DNA of 64,000 nucleotides, taken from NCBI GenBank assembly GCA_002794775.1, contig NBAY01000047.1, positions 1 to 64,000 of the forward strand, given 5' to 3'. Position 1 is the first letter of the stretch, and every line of letters begins with the position of its first letter. Below the pieces are notes generated by a model. It searched no databases. It was given only the letters and a program-made list of their open reading frames with translations, and was not told the DNA's origin. The translations under genes were made by a program, and so were the position numbers. Below, one piece after another: positions 1-11,675 of this stretch. This DNA is from Porodaedalea pini (taxonomy: Eukaryota > Basidiomycota > Agaricomycetes > Hymenochaetales > Hymenochaetaceae).

Positions 1-17
1 GGACATTCGAATGGAGT

Positions 18-865
18 TGTTGGAAGCACACATGATAAGTTTCTCAGGTTTCATTGGTCTTTTTATTGATGTCGAACCATTATTCCCCTTCGAGTTTGTG
101 ACTCATCATGTTCTCGAGTCATTCCATCCCTAACATACGACTATTCTGACTTGAATACGCACCGCACACACTCCCCTACCTCTGTATGTACGTTCGACGT
201 CGGTACCAAGCTCGTTTCGCCTAGAGTATAAATAGTGCACACCTTTTGTACTCATTCTGTAGAGGGAATACACCCCCAGTTCGCCGCACAGTACACTTTT
301 CAAGTCTCATAAGTCATTCTCGTCTTCAGTTCATCTCTGCTCTGCCTTAGCGAGCTTCGCCAACCGCTCGAATAGCGCGTTCGGTTCACCACATACGCTC
401 AAAACCGATATTCCAAAACTCTGAGCGCCTGACAAACCCAACAGGGTATTATACCTGCATACTTCCGTCGCCCCACACGTTCGCCACCTACTAAGAAGTC
501 GCTCGATCGCATCGGGATACGCTCAAACACCTTCGAGCACCTCTTCGAGTGCGTTCGAATGCTCGACGAACACCATCCAGGGGTTCGAACCGTCTGAAAC
601 AGACTGACATGGCCCCGCACCTTCCTCAACTTCAGACTTCAATCACTATAGTTATAGGGTCTGCGTTGAGAGCTCGATTCTGTCAGGATCGAGCACTTTG
701 GCAAGGTTTCTGAACCAGAAGAGCCATTGTCTTGAGTGTTCAGTCACTCCGTTTCTATTTGGTTGTCCCTCCTCGACTATTGAGTCACCGCAGTCTCCCT
801 TGGGAAGAATATAGATTTGCCCTCGAATCGACCGTACGGTCTACAAAAGAGTCTGCATCGCGATA
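18..865 (+). repeat. Left LTR of element A
   Basis: It starts TGTTGGAAGC and matches 22,144-22,979 over its whole length. Differences are mostly transitions, plus a 12-bp length difference near 530. A TATAAATA box lies at 227-234, which would place the transcript start around 255-265. The end is set at the last base shared with the right copy (CGCGATA); the LTR lacks a clear CA terminus, so the end could be off by a few bases. It is older than the LTR pair of element B because the two copies differ more. Confidence 0.8.
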
Positions 866-868
866 ACC

Positions 869-886
869 TGGAGCCCACCGCAAGGG
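869..886 (+). other. Candidate primer-binding site of element A
   Basis: TGGAGCCCACCGC begins 3 bp after the LTR end. The TGG start and the position fit priming by the CCA end of a tRNA. I cannot assign the tRNA by eye. Unlike element B, no complement of this stretch is visible near the predicted transcript start. Confidence 0.45.
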
Positions 887-1088
887 GGACACGGTGCCTC
901 ACCAAAAGAAACCAGTCGAACCAAACGTTCAACTGAGACACTCTCAATGAATCGCAGAAGCCAAAAGCCAAAGAAACGCCAATAGACTTGTCTCTCAAAC
1001 TCCATTTCCCTCATTTGAATCAACCTGCCGGAGGACAGATACAACCTCCACGAGTATTGACCGGTCAACTTTACACTCCTTCGAATGA

Positions 1089-2795
1089 ACCCAAGGCGGC
1101 AGTGAATTGCAAACTCCGGTCAAAAATAATGAATCAATATCATCCGCCCCTCGAGGACGCTCTTCAGTTCAAAGAAGCATACACATATCTTCCCCTCTTC
1201 GATTTCCAGGAGGATTCACAGATCAAAGTCGTCCACGAACCCCGTCCACACACTCAAGGGAGGACAGCAGCCAGTCCCCGTTAACCTCTATCGAGCGATC
1301 ATCCTCGAACTCGATTGAACACATTTTACAGGTCGAATCGAGAAACAGTAGCAGCACTAGCAGTTCAAGATCACTTGAAGGGAAGGCAGCCGCATCCTTG
1401 TTTTCATTTACAGATAATACAGATCGACCCAGGGTAAGGTCAAACGAAGCGGACACATTCGAACATGAAGCACCAGGCTCCGTTCAGCCAGAATTGTCTC
1501 CATTTACTACTTCTCGACACTCTCAAACGTCAAATACATCAATCCCAACAGTCATGGCAAACATTCAGCCGGCTCCACTTCCGATGCCTGAGCCTGCGCC
1601 TCAGCCAGTACCTCCACATCCGACAGGAGCACAGGGGGAAGCTCAGGGCGGGCAACAGCCTACAAGACCCCTCCCAGACTTGGCAGACGCCACGAACCTG
1701 CCTATTCAAGGGGCACACCCTTTAGTTCCAAACGCAGCTATGCCAAACAGAAACAATAGGCACGCACCTTCAATGGGCCCGGACACAGAACCAGAAGGTA
1801 TCCCTCAGTTTTTCCAGGAAGTCAACATTCTTGGAACGAACACCGGTCTCTCGGACATCAAAAAGATCAATTGGGCCCGCTATTATGCACCTGTCGGGGA
1901 GGAAAGGCTGTGGAGAGTCTTGCCGGAAGCTCGGGGTGGTAGCTTCGACGCCTTTCAGAATGCGGTCCTTGCATTTTATCCAACAGCAGTGGTACGATAC
2001 CGGTATGGGGATATGGTGAACTTTGTTGCACAGAACACCAATCAAGTCATAATGAGCATGGCCGCTCTCGGAGAGTACCATCAGGGATTCCTGAGAATTG
2101 CCTCGTATCTGGTCGAAACAGGGCAGATCTCCAGGCTCGATGAAAGACACTTCTACAGAGAAGGTCTACACCCTATCGTCAACGAGCAGCTTGAGCAGCA
2201 ACTGAGGATCATCGACTATACGCACATCATAGGTGACCCTTGGGACATCGAAGTCGTTTACCAGGCACTCTACAGGCTCATTGCTGGGGGCGTGCTCATG
2301 ACAGCAACAATTGCCAGCGGTGCAGGTGGGGGAATGTCCCAACGACCAGGCTCTAGCATCGCCCCGGCACACCCATATTCCGCCCGAATGTCGAATCTAC
2401 CGATTGTCCCTTGGACATACCCTGAACCGGTCAAGCAAGAGCCATCTGAGATCAGTACACTCACCCGACTGGTCGAAGGGCTGGCCTCTGAAGTAAGGGA
2501 GATGAAGAATGCACGATCGAACACATTTAGAAGGCAAGATTTCGATGACAGGAGGCCCCGGGAGAGAAACTATTACCTGAACGAGGGCCGAAACTTTCGA
2601 GGGGACGACTTTTCCCGAAGGAATGATTACCCTAGGCAATCAAACGGATATGGGGACTCAAATAGGCCTTATCAGCAGAATGGATTGACAGGCACTGGAT
2701 CAGGTGGACCTTATCCATGCGGGGTATGCAAGTCAACAAGTCATGTGTTCAGAAATTGCCCCATCCGGGACAGACTCCTGAATCGAAACTCATGA
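1089..2795 (+). pseudogene. Element A gag (capsid plus CCHC zinc knuckle)
   Basis: An open frame runs from just after a TGA at 1086 to a TGA at 2793. The only early ATG in frame is near residue 150, so the true start is probably lost to the TGA at 1086 or lies in another frame. The N-terminal half is Ser/Pro/Gln-rich and low in complexity. A capsid-like helical region spans about 1,795-2,290. A basic Arg/Asn-rich tail ends in one CX2CX4HX4C knuckle at about 2,718-2,760. Its role would be to package element RNA in virus-like particles. The next frame overlaps its end in -1, so gag-pol may have used frameshifting, but I see no slippery heptamer here. Confidence 0.75.
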
Positions 2796-3662
2796 TCTTA
2801 GATCAGAGAGGCTATCTTATCATGCCCAATGGAGACAGACTTCCGAGCATGGGACAAGGGGCGTCAATCTTGGACCGCATGAACTCATACTACCAAGACC
2901 ACCCGGACCAAGTACCGGCGGGCGTCACTATCCCTGTAGAAGTCTCCCAAATGAAGGATGCCCCTCCGCATTTAATGGCAAACCTGTTTGAGGTGCACTA
3001 TCCAGCCGTTACAATGGCAGATGCAGTCAAAAGACGCCCAGAAACGGCTTTCATCGAAGAAGAAGTCGAGGAAGAACTAACCGCCACAGGCAAGAAGGTT
3101 CGATTCGACGGAATAGAGATCCCTGTACTAAGGAACCACAGGGACAAGAGCTGATCGAAGGAGAAAACACAAGGTCCAGGTGTACCAGACTCCTCAAAGC
3201 ACAGAATGTCAGAAGCAAGGGTCAAGCCGGAAGACGACCCCCAGTCAAGAACGAACTTGGGGAGGGGGACAGACATTCAAGGAATTCCTTCCCAGACTCA
3301 ACCTTTGCACGTTGCTCCTCCCCAGACATCTGGACAGCAAATTCGAATGGCACTCGAAGCTGCCCGGAGATGTTCGAAAGCAGCAATTCAAGTACGAAAC
3401 GGCTGCTGCCGACCCAAAAATGGTTTCAAACATATTCCATAGGGTACTGGATTCGACTATAATGATGACAGGAAGAGAACTTCTTGCGGCCTCACCCAAT
3501 ATTCGAAAAAAGTACAAAGATATGATGACGACGAAGCACAACCCAGTGGACAGCGGACCAACCAATGAAGGGACGGCGATGTACTCAATGGGACCTCGCC
3601 TAGGCTCCCCCGTATCATCCGACGACGAGGGCGAACCAGTTGCACCAGCTAATATGCGGTGA
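2717..3662 (+). pseudogene. Element A linker between gag and protease
   Basis: This is one degraded reading frame in two pieces. The first piece runs 2,717-3,154 and continues in the same frame after a TGA (CGA expected) to about 3,442. The second, 3,180-3,662, is in another frame and ends with a helical stretch followed by an acidic DDEGE tail just before the protease. Agaricomycete Gypsy elements often carry such a linker before the protease. No catalytic motif is visible. A frameshift between about 3,300 and 3,440 must be assumed to connect the two pieces. Confidence 0.5.
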
Positions 3663-4057
3663 GGGTCGTCGACTTGTGGCTCGACAGGAAGATTGAGGTC
3701 GAAGGACTCCTCGACTCCGGGGCATCATTCATCGCACTATCCAGAAGTGCTTGGAAGAAGCTAGGGTCCCTGTCATTAAACGATCAAGGAATCACAATCG
3801 AAACTGCAGATGGGACGCAGTCAAAGTCATTCGGTCTAGTCCCGAGGCTACGAATTGATATAGGGGGTTTCTCAGTTGCCATCCAGGCCCAGGTAGTACA
3901 CCTGGTGCCGTTCGATCTGCTTCTAGGCCGACCATTTTTCTCTCACTGTAAAGGGAAGCTTATCGACCTCGAACCGGAAACACAAATCCTCGAACTTGAA
4001 CACCCATCGACGGGAATAAACATCTCTGTCCCAACACGCATCCGTGTTTGCCAGTGA
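3659..4057 (+). pseudogene. Element A aspartic protease domain
   Basis: The catalytic LLDSGAS motif lies at about 3,706-3,728 and a typical LLLGRPFF flap/C-terminal motif at about 3,919-3,942, so this is a retropepsin that would cleave the Gag-Pol polyprotein. The frame opens with GTG, overlaps the TGA of the preceding frame and ends in TGA at 4,055, just before the reverse transcriptase frame. The frame changes suggest small indels in this copy, not a designed arrangement. Confidence 0.75.
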
Positions 4058-7000
4058 CCAATCACGGTCGAAACTACGGATTTTTAGGAGTCGATGATTC
4101 GATTTCAAATCGAGGAGGCACCGAAAAACAACCAGAATCAGATGTAGCACGCATATACCCACTATTTATGGCCGAATCTATGACTCCCAAATCTCACACA
4201 GTCTATCTCTTGTTCGACTCTCAATCTATTGATGTCTCTCTCGACGCGGAAAACCTACAAACACAGGGATGCCACCAGGACAACACTCAAAAATCTAGGA
4301 AATCACAATCCACAGTCTCGCCTCTCTTTTCTATCGAACATATGTACGATAACGAGTCACTAGTGCTGTGGACGTTTTTACTCGGGAAAAGGCCAAAAAT
4401 ACCTACTTCTAACAGCCACAAGGCGTCATACAAATACAAGAAAGTCGCCAATAGAATCAAACCGATACCCACCACGCTGCCCGAAGAATACAGGATCGTT
4501 CACCGAGCGCATCCACACCCTCTGCACGGAATGACCGAGCTCCCGACTCAGCCCCCTCCATTTACGCCTGGAAAGCGTTTCACCCAGGAACATTACACCG
4601 AACTCAACATCGATCCTAGCGGCTTCCTATTGCCGGACGAGCGAGCCCTAGCATATTGGGTTATCCGAGAACAGGAAATGGTGTTTGCCTGGGACGAATC
4701 TGAAAAAGGCACACTCGATTATAACTACTTCGCCCCGGTCCTCATTCCGACTGTCGAACACATCCCCTGGGTACTCAAGAATATACCAATACCGCCAGGG
4801 ATCTTTGACCAAGTCATTAAAATTATCAAGGACAAAATACAGTCCGGAGTGTACGAACCTTCGAACTCCTCGTACCGCTCTCAATGGTTTTGCGTAGTCA
4901 AGAAAGACGGAAAATCCCTTCGACTCGTACACGACCTTCAACCACTAAATGCAATCATGATTCGTGACCCATCCATGCCCTACCCAACCGAACATATAGC
5001 GGAATCCTTTGGGGCCTGAGCCTGTTATACCACACTCGATCTATTCATCGCCTTCGACCAGTGAAAGCTCGCCATCGCATCCAGAGACTTAACAACCTTC
5101 CAGACTCCCCTCAGAGCGCTCCGTCTCACCTCGATACCGATGGGATACACGAATTCCCAACAGATTATGCATGCAGATGTCACATTTATCCTTCAAGACA
5201 AAATCCCAGATGTTGCCTTTCCATATATTGACGACGTACCAATCAAAGGACCCGCATCCCGTTACGAGCTCGAGAATGGATCATATGAAACAATTCCTCA
5301 GAACCCAGGAATTCGACGCTTCGTCTGGGAGCACCTCAACGATGTGAATTGAGTTCTGCAACGAATCAAATCTGTAGGCGCCACGTTCTCAGGCAAGAAG
5401 GTCATTATGGCTGCTCCAGAAGCTGTAATCGTCGGGCACATGTGCAACTACTCAGGGAGGATTCCAGATACCGCTTGAGTCCAGAAGGTCATAGACCGGC
5501 CGCCACTCGAAGACATACACGACGTTCGAGCGTTCCTAGGCACCGCAGGAGTCATTCAACACTTTGTACCAGACTATGCCCGTCTATCGTCAGAACTTAA
5601 TTGACTGCTGATGAAAGACGTTCCATTTTTCTTCGGGCCAGAAGCACAGGAATCGATGAGCCGGCTCAAACAAGCAGTTGCTTCGAGCGAGGCCATCCAA
5701 CCCATAGACTACCAATGTGGTCGCCCTGTCTATGTGTGCGTCAACTCATCTGTCATTGGCTATGGTGGGATTCTTTTGCAGATTGGAGAAAACGGGGAAC
5801 GGTTCCCTTCTCGGTTTTTCTCTGGAACATGGAACGAGCGTGAAAGGAACTACTCCCAGCTGAAGATCAAATTATATGGGCTCTTTCGAGCGCTCCACGA
5901 GATTCGCATCTACCTTGTAGGGCTCGATCACTTCTTCATCGAGGTCGACACCAAGTACATCAAGGGTATGATTAATAACCCCGACCTTCAGCCCAACGCT
6001 ACAACCAACCGATGGATCACTGGAATTCTCCTGTTCTATTTTACCCTAGTCCACGTCCCAGCGGCTCGACACACCCCTTCAGACAGAATGAGTCGTCGAA
6101 AACGAGCTCCTACAGATCCACCTGACGACGACACGTTCAAGGATTGGATTGACGAACAATACGCCTTCTTCTTCGTCGAATACAATGCATATATCCAGGA
6201 CTCGCTGGCCTCGCCTGAAATCCCTCAATCAGACAAGGGTCGAAAAGCCGACCTTGAACTGCCCCGTCTTCAGAGGTTCCTGGCAGATCCAAAATGACCG
6301 GAGGGGATGTCAGACAACAACTTTCGCCACTTTGTTACCAAAGCCATGCAATTCTTCATTGCAGATGGGCAATTATGGAGGAAGCGTCGATCTGGACCAC
6401 ACCAACTCGTCCTGCCTCTCGAACGATGGTTCTCCGTCTTGCAGATGGCCCATGACGAATTGGGGCACAAAGGATTCTTCTCTGTTCGCCTTCGAATCAT
6501 GGATCGATTCTGGTGGCCTATGATGAACAGGGACATCCATTGGTTCTTGCAGATGTGCCATACCTGCCAGACTCGCCAGTTCACCCACATTCGAATACCT
6601 CCTTCAGTGCCAACACCAGCACCTCTGTTCGCCAAAGTGCACCTGGATGTGATGCTGATGCCTAAATCCGGAGGGTATCAGTATATTGTCCAAGCCTGAG
6701 ACTCGTTGACAGGCTATCCTGAGTTCTGACTTTTAAAGCACGACAATGCACGCTCGATTGCCAACTTCATTTTCCAAGACATCATCTGTTGATGGGGATA
6801 TGTTCATGATGAAAGGTGACTGTACGGGTCTACAGGCAGACTCGGACCTGGTTGAGTTCGGCCACTGGGGGTTCACTCTAATGTGTCTGATGGAGGGGAT
6901 AGTGTCAGGAAGTGTGGGGAAGTGTAATAGAATACTCAGGGCTAGGTTTCGACTCGAGGACGTGAGTACAAAGGACGACCGGCAAAATGTGCCTAAATGT

Positions 7001-8658
7001 GGTCGGAGAACAAAGAGCAACTACGATCTTGACAACCTGGGCTCGGAAACTTGCCAGTGAAGACAGGAATCGATACTATTCGTCGAGACGATTCTGAATC
7101 TGAAAATACCTCGAGACGCGATGCAGAATTGACGGAGATATGGCAGTTGCACTGGTTGCGGCTGGCGGAACGCACGGAACTCCCGGAACCAAAAGCTATT
7201 TTCATAGCTCTACGACGCAGGCTCGGAATCGTGCAAGAAAAGACAGTGTTCGAAAGCGATTTTCGACGAGATTAAGAATCTGAAGAGAGCTCGGGAAACG
7301 GATAAGAACTGAGGGCGATATAGCGAAAGCAAGATTTGGCTGAAAACAGGACTCGAGACAGAACGGACGGAACGACACTGAACGGCAACGGAGACGAGAA
7401 CTAAAGACTGGGACTGACTCAGGGGAACTAAACTTGTATTTTGAGACATTTACATGAGTGTTTAAATAACCAACAGAGGGTTGAGCCTCTGAGCAGCGTA
7501 CAAAGGACACAAAGACAGACCGGAGGCTCTAGCCAAACAACACCAAATAGCCAGAACTCGGAGCCGTAACTTGAGAACATGAGTAATTAAGCTTCGAGAG
7601 GCTCGGAACAATACCAGATGTGACCCAAAACGGACTTCGGTGGCTCACCGGTGCAGAACCAAGCTGTATGCGTCAAGTTAATACTGCCAAACACTGAAAG
7701 TGTCCTGAAATGCGTCGGGGATACTTGTAAGACTGTCCTGAGTCGAGTCGAACCTAATAGAGCCGATTCCGAGGCCAGCGGCATCGGGATCTCCACAACG
7801 AACTCATCTCTGACAATGGACCTTCGTTTGATGGCGACGTGGCTACACTACTCCACAAATATGGTGTGCATAACATTTGAATTTCCCCTTATAACTCTCG
7901 AGCGAACGGAATCGTTGAATGCAGACACCTCGACCTTCGCGAAGCTCTCATGAAGTTAGCAGGGAATGACGAATCCAAGTGGTCTCTATATGCCTACCAT
8001 GCCATTTGGGCTGAGCGTATTATGATCCAGAAGTCCACTGGGTACTCGCCTTGTTATATGGTTCACGGTGTTCAACCACTCCTGCCATTCGACTTGGCCG
8101 AACAGACGTACATGTCCCCGGTATACAGCTCGAAGGTCACTCAAGCTGAGCTGCTCACTATTCATGCCTGAGCACTCCAGCGTTGAACAGAAGACCTCAA
8201 ACGAGTACATACTCAAGTTCTTTGAGCTCGTTTCCAGTCCATTAGACAGTTTGAACAACGGTACTTGAACACCATTCGAGACTATAACTTCGAACCCAGA
8301 GCGCTCGTTCTCGTTTGGAACTCACGAATCGAGCAGGAGCTCAACAGAAAGGCCAAACCCCGCTATCTAGGCCCTATGGTAGTAGTTTGAAGGATGCAAG
8401 GTGGCTCATACATTCTCGCTGAACTAACCGGCACTGTATCAGCCTTATGATATGCAGCGTTCCGTGTCATCCCATATCACGCTCGAACAAAAGCGTCCGT
8501 TCCCATCACCAGCATACTCGATCGAACGGACGCAGAGCTCGACACACTCGCCACACACCACTCCAGCGTCGAACAAGAAGAACTCGACAATGCAGAGGAT
8601 GATGCCGAACTTACAGAAGTAGTCGAAGAAGAGTCCGAACACTCCGACCTCGACTAGC
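4048..8658 (+). pseudogene. Element A pol: RT, RNase H, integrase (many TGA stops, split by a solo LTR)
   Basis: One frame runs from 4,048 to a TAG at 8,656 if the solo LTR with one 4-bp duplication (992 bp) is removed. RT spans about 4,800-5,400 with the YIDD catalytic pair at about 5,226-5,240. RNase H is at about 5,680-6,100. The integrase HHCC zinc domain is at about 6,450-6,580, and its D-D-E core continues after the insertion (DNG at about 7,816, GIVE at about 7,905). Inside this frame about fifteen TGA codons occur, including 5,017, 5,062, 5,350, 6,295, 6,697, 6,790, 8,169 and 8,388. Each sits where Arg fits; I found no TAA or TAG before the end. The residues that define catalysis are mostly kept, so decay is by nonsense, not by loss of domains. 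Confidence 0.85.
6810..7797 (-). repeat. Solo LTR (family C), copy 1, inside the integrase of A
   Basis: 988 bp beginning TGAAAGGTGAC and ending ATCTCCACA, matching 10,670-11,675 end to end. TG...CA termini, absence of ORFs and a TATTTAAA box near 7,457-7,466 on the minus strand fit a lone LTR lying in minus orientation. It is flanked by ATGA (6,806-6,809) and ACGA (7,798-7,801), a 4-bp duplication with one CpG to TpG change. Removing one duplication and the insert puts the integrase back in frame. Internally two diverged tandem units of about 155 bp start near 7,040 and 7,216. Confidence 0.75.
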
Positions 8659-9071
8659 CCTGCACACACTCGAACGTTCGTCCACGCACTGACGCAAACT
8701 CAGGGACACCCGGAATACCCTTTATATCGCTTTCAATCCTCCCATTTACTCTCCATAATGTTCCATGCCCTTTATAGTTATTCTATTTCCTCCTTTCTGG
8801 TCGTTATACCTATCCGACCCACTTTCCGAACACTATTTTTTTCAACTTTCGAGCGCATTTTTCTCATCCTCTTTCATACTCATCTCTATCCATCACTGTC
8901 CCCCTACCCTCCCCTCTTCACACCCGGGTCTCACTCCATCTCATGAAAAGACAAAAAACTATTATTGTAAAAATCTAAACTAAGAATGTCCTCTAGAATA
9001 TATACAAATAAATAGTCCACTTTTTTTTAAGGGCGGCGGGCAGGAGACTCAGTCCGAGTTCTCCCTCATCC
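8659..9071. other. Non-coding tail after the pol of A
   Basis: Pyrimidine-rich sequence with no credible ORF. An AT-rich stretch with eight T residues in a row lies near 8,950-9,030, just beyond the 3' end of the antisense gene, and may be that gene's 3' UTR or polyadenylation region. Confidence 0.4.
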
Positions 9072-9515
9072 TCACTTCTTCCCCTTCCCCTTCCCCTTCT
9101 TCCCTGCCTCCCTCTCCTCCTTCTCCCTCACTCTCCTCTCCTCACCCTCCCTCATCCTCTCCTGGTCATCCAGGAAGTCCTTCCAGGCCCTCACCCGCAG
9201 GCCCACCATCTCCACCTCCACCACCGTCCCTAGCCCCCAATCCACCGACTCCGGCACCTTCACCCTCCCATCTATTCCCCAGCAGAGGGGGGCAAGCGGG
9301 TGGGCATGGTGGAGCCCCAGGTATTTCGAGCACCCGCACCCCGCCAGGTGCGAGCTCTTGCAGCAAAGGCAGGGGCCCTCGTTGGGGATCCCGATGCAGG
9401 GGATCCTGGTCTCGACACAGGCGTCACAGCCGAGGGCGTACCGTATGTACCAGTTCGGTACGTACTCCTTCCCCACACCATCCGGCTTCCCCTCCGCGTC
9501 CCATGCATCTGTCAC

Positions 9516-9520
9516 CAGCG
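9516..9520. other. Target-site duplication of element B, left
   Basis: CAGCG directly before the 5' LTR; the identical pentamer follows the 3' LTR at 16,830-16,834. A 5-bp duplication is normal for Ty3/Gypsy integrases. It fixes the ends of B exactly. Confidence 0.95.
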
Positions 9521-9960
9521 TGTTAGGACTCGAACTTTCATCTTTTCTTTTCTTTTCCTTTGACCATTTCTTTTCTTTTAATCACTCCTTTTTATTATAA
9601 TTAATCATCTTTTCAACCATTTCCCACACTCCTTTCACATGACCTTCATTCCTTCCATTCCGCTCCCTTTATGTAATCTTAGACAAAAGGGCAACCAGTT
9701 CTCATGAGGTGATCACTGTATATAAGGAAGAGGAATCGCACCTGAACACCTGTTCTGCTTTTCCTCTTACCTCCGTGACGACCTAGGTGAGACTGCATCC
9801 CCCTCCTGTAGTAGAGTACATTGTATTAATCCTCTTACCTCTGTGACGACCTAGTCTGAGTACAGCGTGTCCCGAGTCCACGCTCGAGTATAACACGTCC
9901 CAGACAACAGTCAGCCGAGGCCTGCCCAGTCCGAGTCGTCTCCCGGACTCCCGCCTAACA
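9521..9960 (+). repeat. 5' LTR of element B
   Basis: 440 bp, TG...CA, with TATATAAGG at 9,717-9,725 as promoter. The predicted RNA start about 30 bp downstream falls at or near 9,752, the first base of the stretch complementary to the primer-binding site. A 24-bp segment beginning CCTCTTACCT occurs twice inside the LTR (about 9,763 and 9,830). Confidence 0.95.
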
Positions 9961-9961
9961 T

Positions 9962-9972
9962 AAAAGCAGAAC
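9962..9972 (+). other. Self-priming primer-binding site of element B
   Basis: AAAAGCAGAAC starts one base after the LTR and is the exact reverse complement of GTTCTGCTTTT at 9,752-9,762, about 30 bp below the TATA box. In Tf1 of fission yeast the first 11 nt of the mRNA fold onto the primer-binding site and are cut to prime reverse transcription. The length (11 nt) and both positions match that mechanism. No tRNA-like TGG start is present. Confidence 0.8.
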
Positions 9973-10310
9973 CTCACCCAGGCTCATCCCCAGCGTACAT
10001 CATCGCTGTCGACTCACCTTCACTCGGTCCAGAGGAGCACTCCCCTCGACAGACTTGACATGTAAACCCCCTAAACGACAACCCTCAACCCGGCCCGGAC
10101 ATTTTCGGATGTTCGTGTATTACAAAAACATATCAACCGACATTTCCCAACCCTGGCTCTATGAATTAGCCTCTGGTGGAGCACGCACCTAACGTGGACG
10201 TGGGTAACCAGACGAGTCCAAACTTTGACGACAATCTTGTTTGTGATCTCACTCGGATCCTACCGCCTCGTCATCAACTTCGCTGACGAACCCGTTCAAC
10301 GCTGGCATAA

Positions 10311-10669
10311 CCCCGGATCGAACGCACAACCGATCCCTGTCCCTCCGCCAACGTCAAGATAGATCTCACCGACGAACAGCAACGGGCCCTTCCTGCTTCA
10401 GCCCGTTGGGATCCAGACCGACCAGGCTACGTCGCGACCAATAATAGCGGCGTCACTCACGACATCTGGTGGAGTGAAATCTGGCGCAGCTGGTATTCAT
10501 CAGACGAACGAGGAAGGAGAGCAAGGTGGCCCCCAGCCGCTCCATCGTTGCCTGCACCATCAACGTCTACGGTCAACCTACCACCGACCCCAGGTCCTTA
10601 CCACAAGACTAACAGAGACCCCTCACTGCCGACTCCCCCAGAACCTTCGACACCCGCACCCAAACCCGC
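10311..10669 (+). pseudogene. N-terminal gag segment of element B upstream of the solo LTR
   Basis: An open frame follows a TAA at 10,308 and runs into the solo LTR. Removing the solo LTR and one 4-bp duplication joins it in frame to the gag at 11,681. It reads as an acidic start, a Trp-rich patch (about 10,460-10,490), then a Pro-rich linker. No ATG lies near its beginning, so a further frameshift upstream probably hides the original start. The leader 9,973-10,310 shows nothing I recognise. Confidence 0.45.
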
Positions 10670-11675
10670 TGAAAGGTGACGGTACGGTCTACTGGCAGAC
10701 TCGGACCTGGTTGAGTTCGGCCACTGGGGGTTCACTCTAATGTGTCTGATGGAGGGGATAGTGTCAGGAAGTGTAGGGAAGTGTAGGGGAATACTTGGGG
10801 CTAGGTGTCGACTCAAGGACACGAGTACAAAGGATGACCAGCAAAATGTGCCTAAATGTGGTCGGAGAACAAAGAGCAACTACGATCTTGACAACCCGGG
10901 CTCGGAAACTTGCCAGTGAAGACAGTAATCGAAACGATTCGTCGAGACGATTCTGAATCTGAAAAGATCTCGAGATGCGGTGCAGAATTGACGGAGATAT
11001 GGCAGTTGCACTGGTTGCGGCTGGCGGAACGCACGGAACTCCCGGAACCAAAAGCTATTTTCGTAGCTCTACGACGCGGGCTCGGAATCGTGCAAGAAAA
11101 GACAGTGTTAGAAAGCGATTTTTGACGAGATTAAGAATCTGAAGAGAGCTCGAGAATCGGTTAAGAATTGAGGGCGATATAGCGAAAGCAAGATTTGGCC
11201 GAAAACGGGACTCGAGATGGAACGGACAGAACGGACAGAACGGACAGAACGACACTGAACGGCAACGGAGACGAGAACTAAAGACTGGGACTGACTCAGG
11301 GGAAACAAACTTGTATTTTTGAGACATTTACATGAGTGTTTAAATAACCAACAGAGGGTTGAGCCTCTGAGCGGCATACAAAGGACACAAAGACAGACCG
11401 GAGGCTCTAGCCAAACAACACCAAATAGCCAGAACTCGGAGCCGTAACTTGAGAACATGAGTAATTAAGCTTCGAGAGGCTCGGAACAATACCAGATGTG
11501 ACCCAAAACGGACTTCGGTGGCTCACCGGTGCAGAACCAAGCTGTATGCGTCGAGTTAATACTGCCAAACACTGAAAGTGTCCTGAAATGCGTCGGGGAT
11601 ACTTGTAAGACTGTCCTGAGTCGAGTCGAACCTAATAGAGCCGATTCCGAGGCCAGCGGCATCGGGATCTCCACA
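10670..11675 (-). repeat. Solo LTR (family C), copy 2, inside the gag of B
   Basis: 1,006 bp, the same ends as copy 1 at 6,810-7,797. It is flanked by CCGC (10,666-10,669) and CTGC (11,676-11,679), a 4-bp duplication differing by one CpG to TpG step. It has an extra short ACGGACAGA-type repeat near 11,220-11,250 that copy 1 lacks. No coding content. Family C must have been active after B became established, or B moved while carrying it. Confidence 0.75.

Noticed and set aside
570..590. GGTTCGAACC motif in the LTR of A as part of a tRNA gene
   Set aside because: No acceptor, D or anticodon arms fit around it. It is a palindromic TTCGAA context common in this element.
4048..8658. TGA read as a sense codon (alternative code) because all pol stops are TGA
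   Set aside because: Host genes in the same window (F-box/WD40, DNM1, peptidase) use TGA as their terminal stop, and each pol TGA is explained by CGA to TGA.
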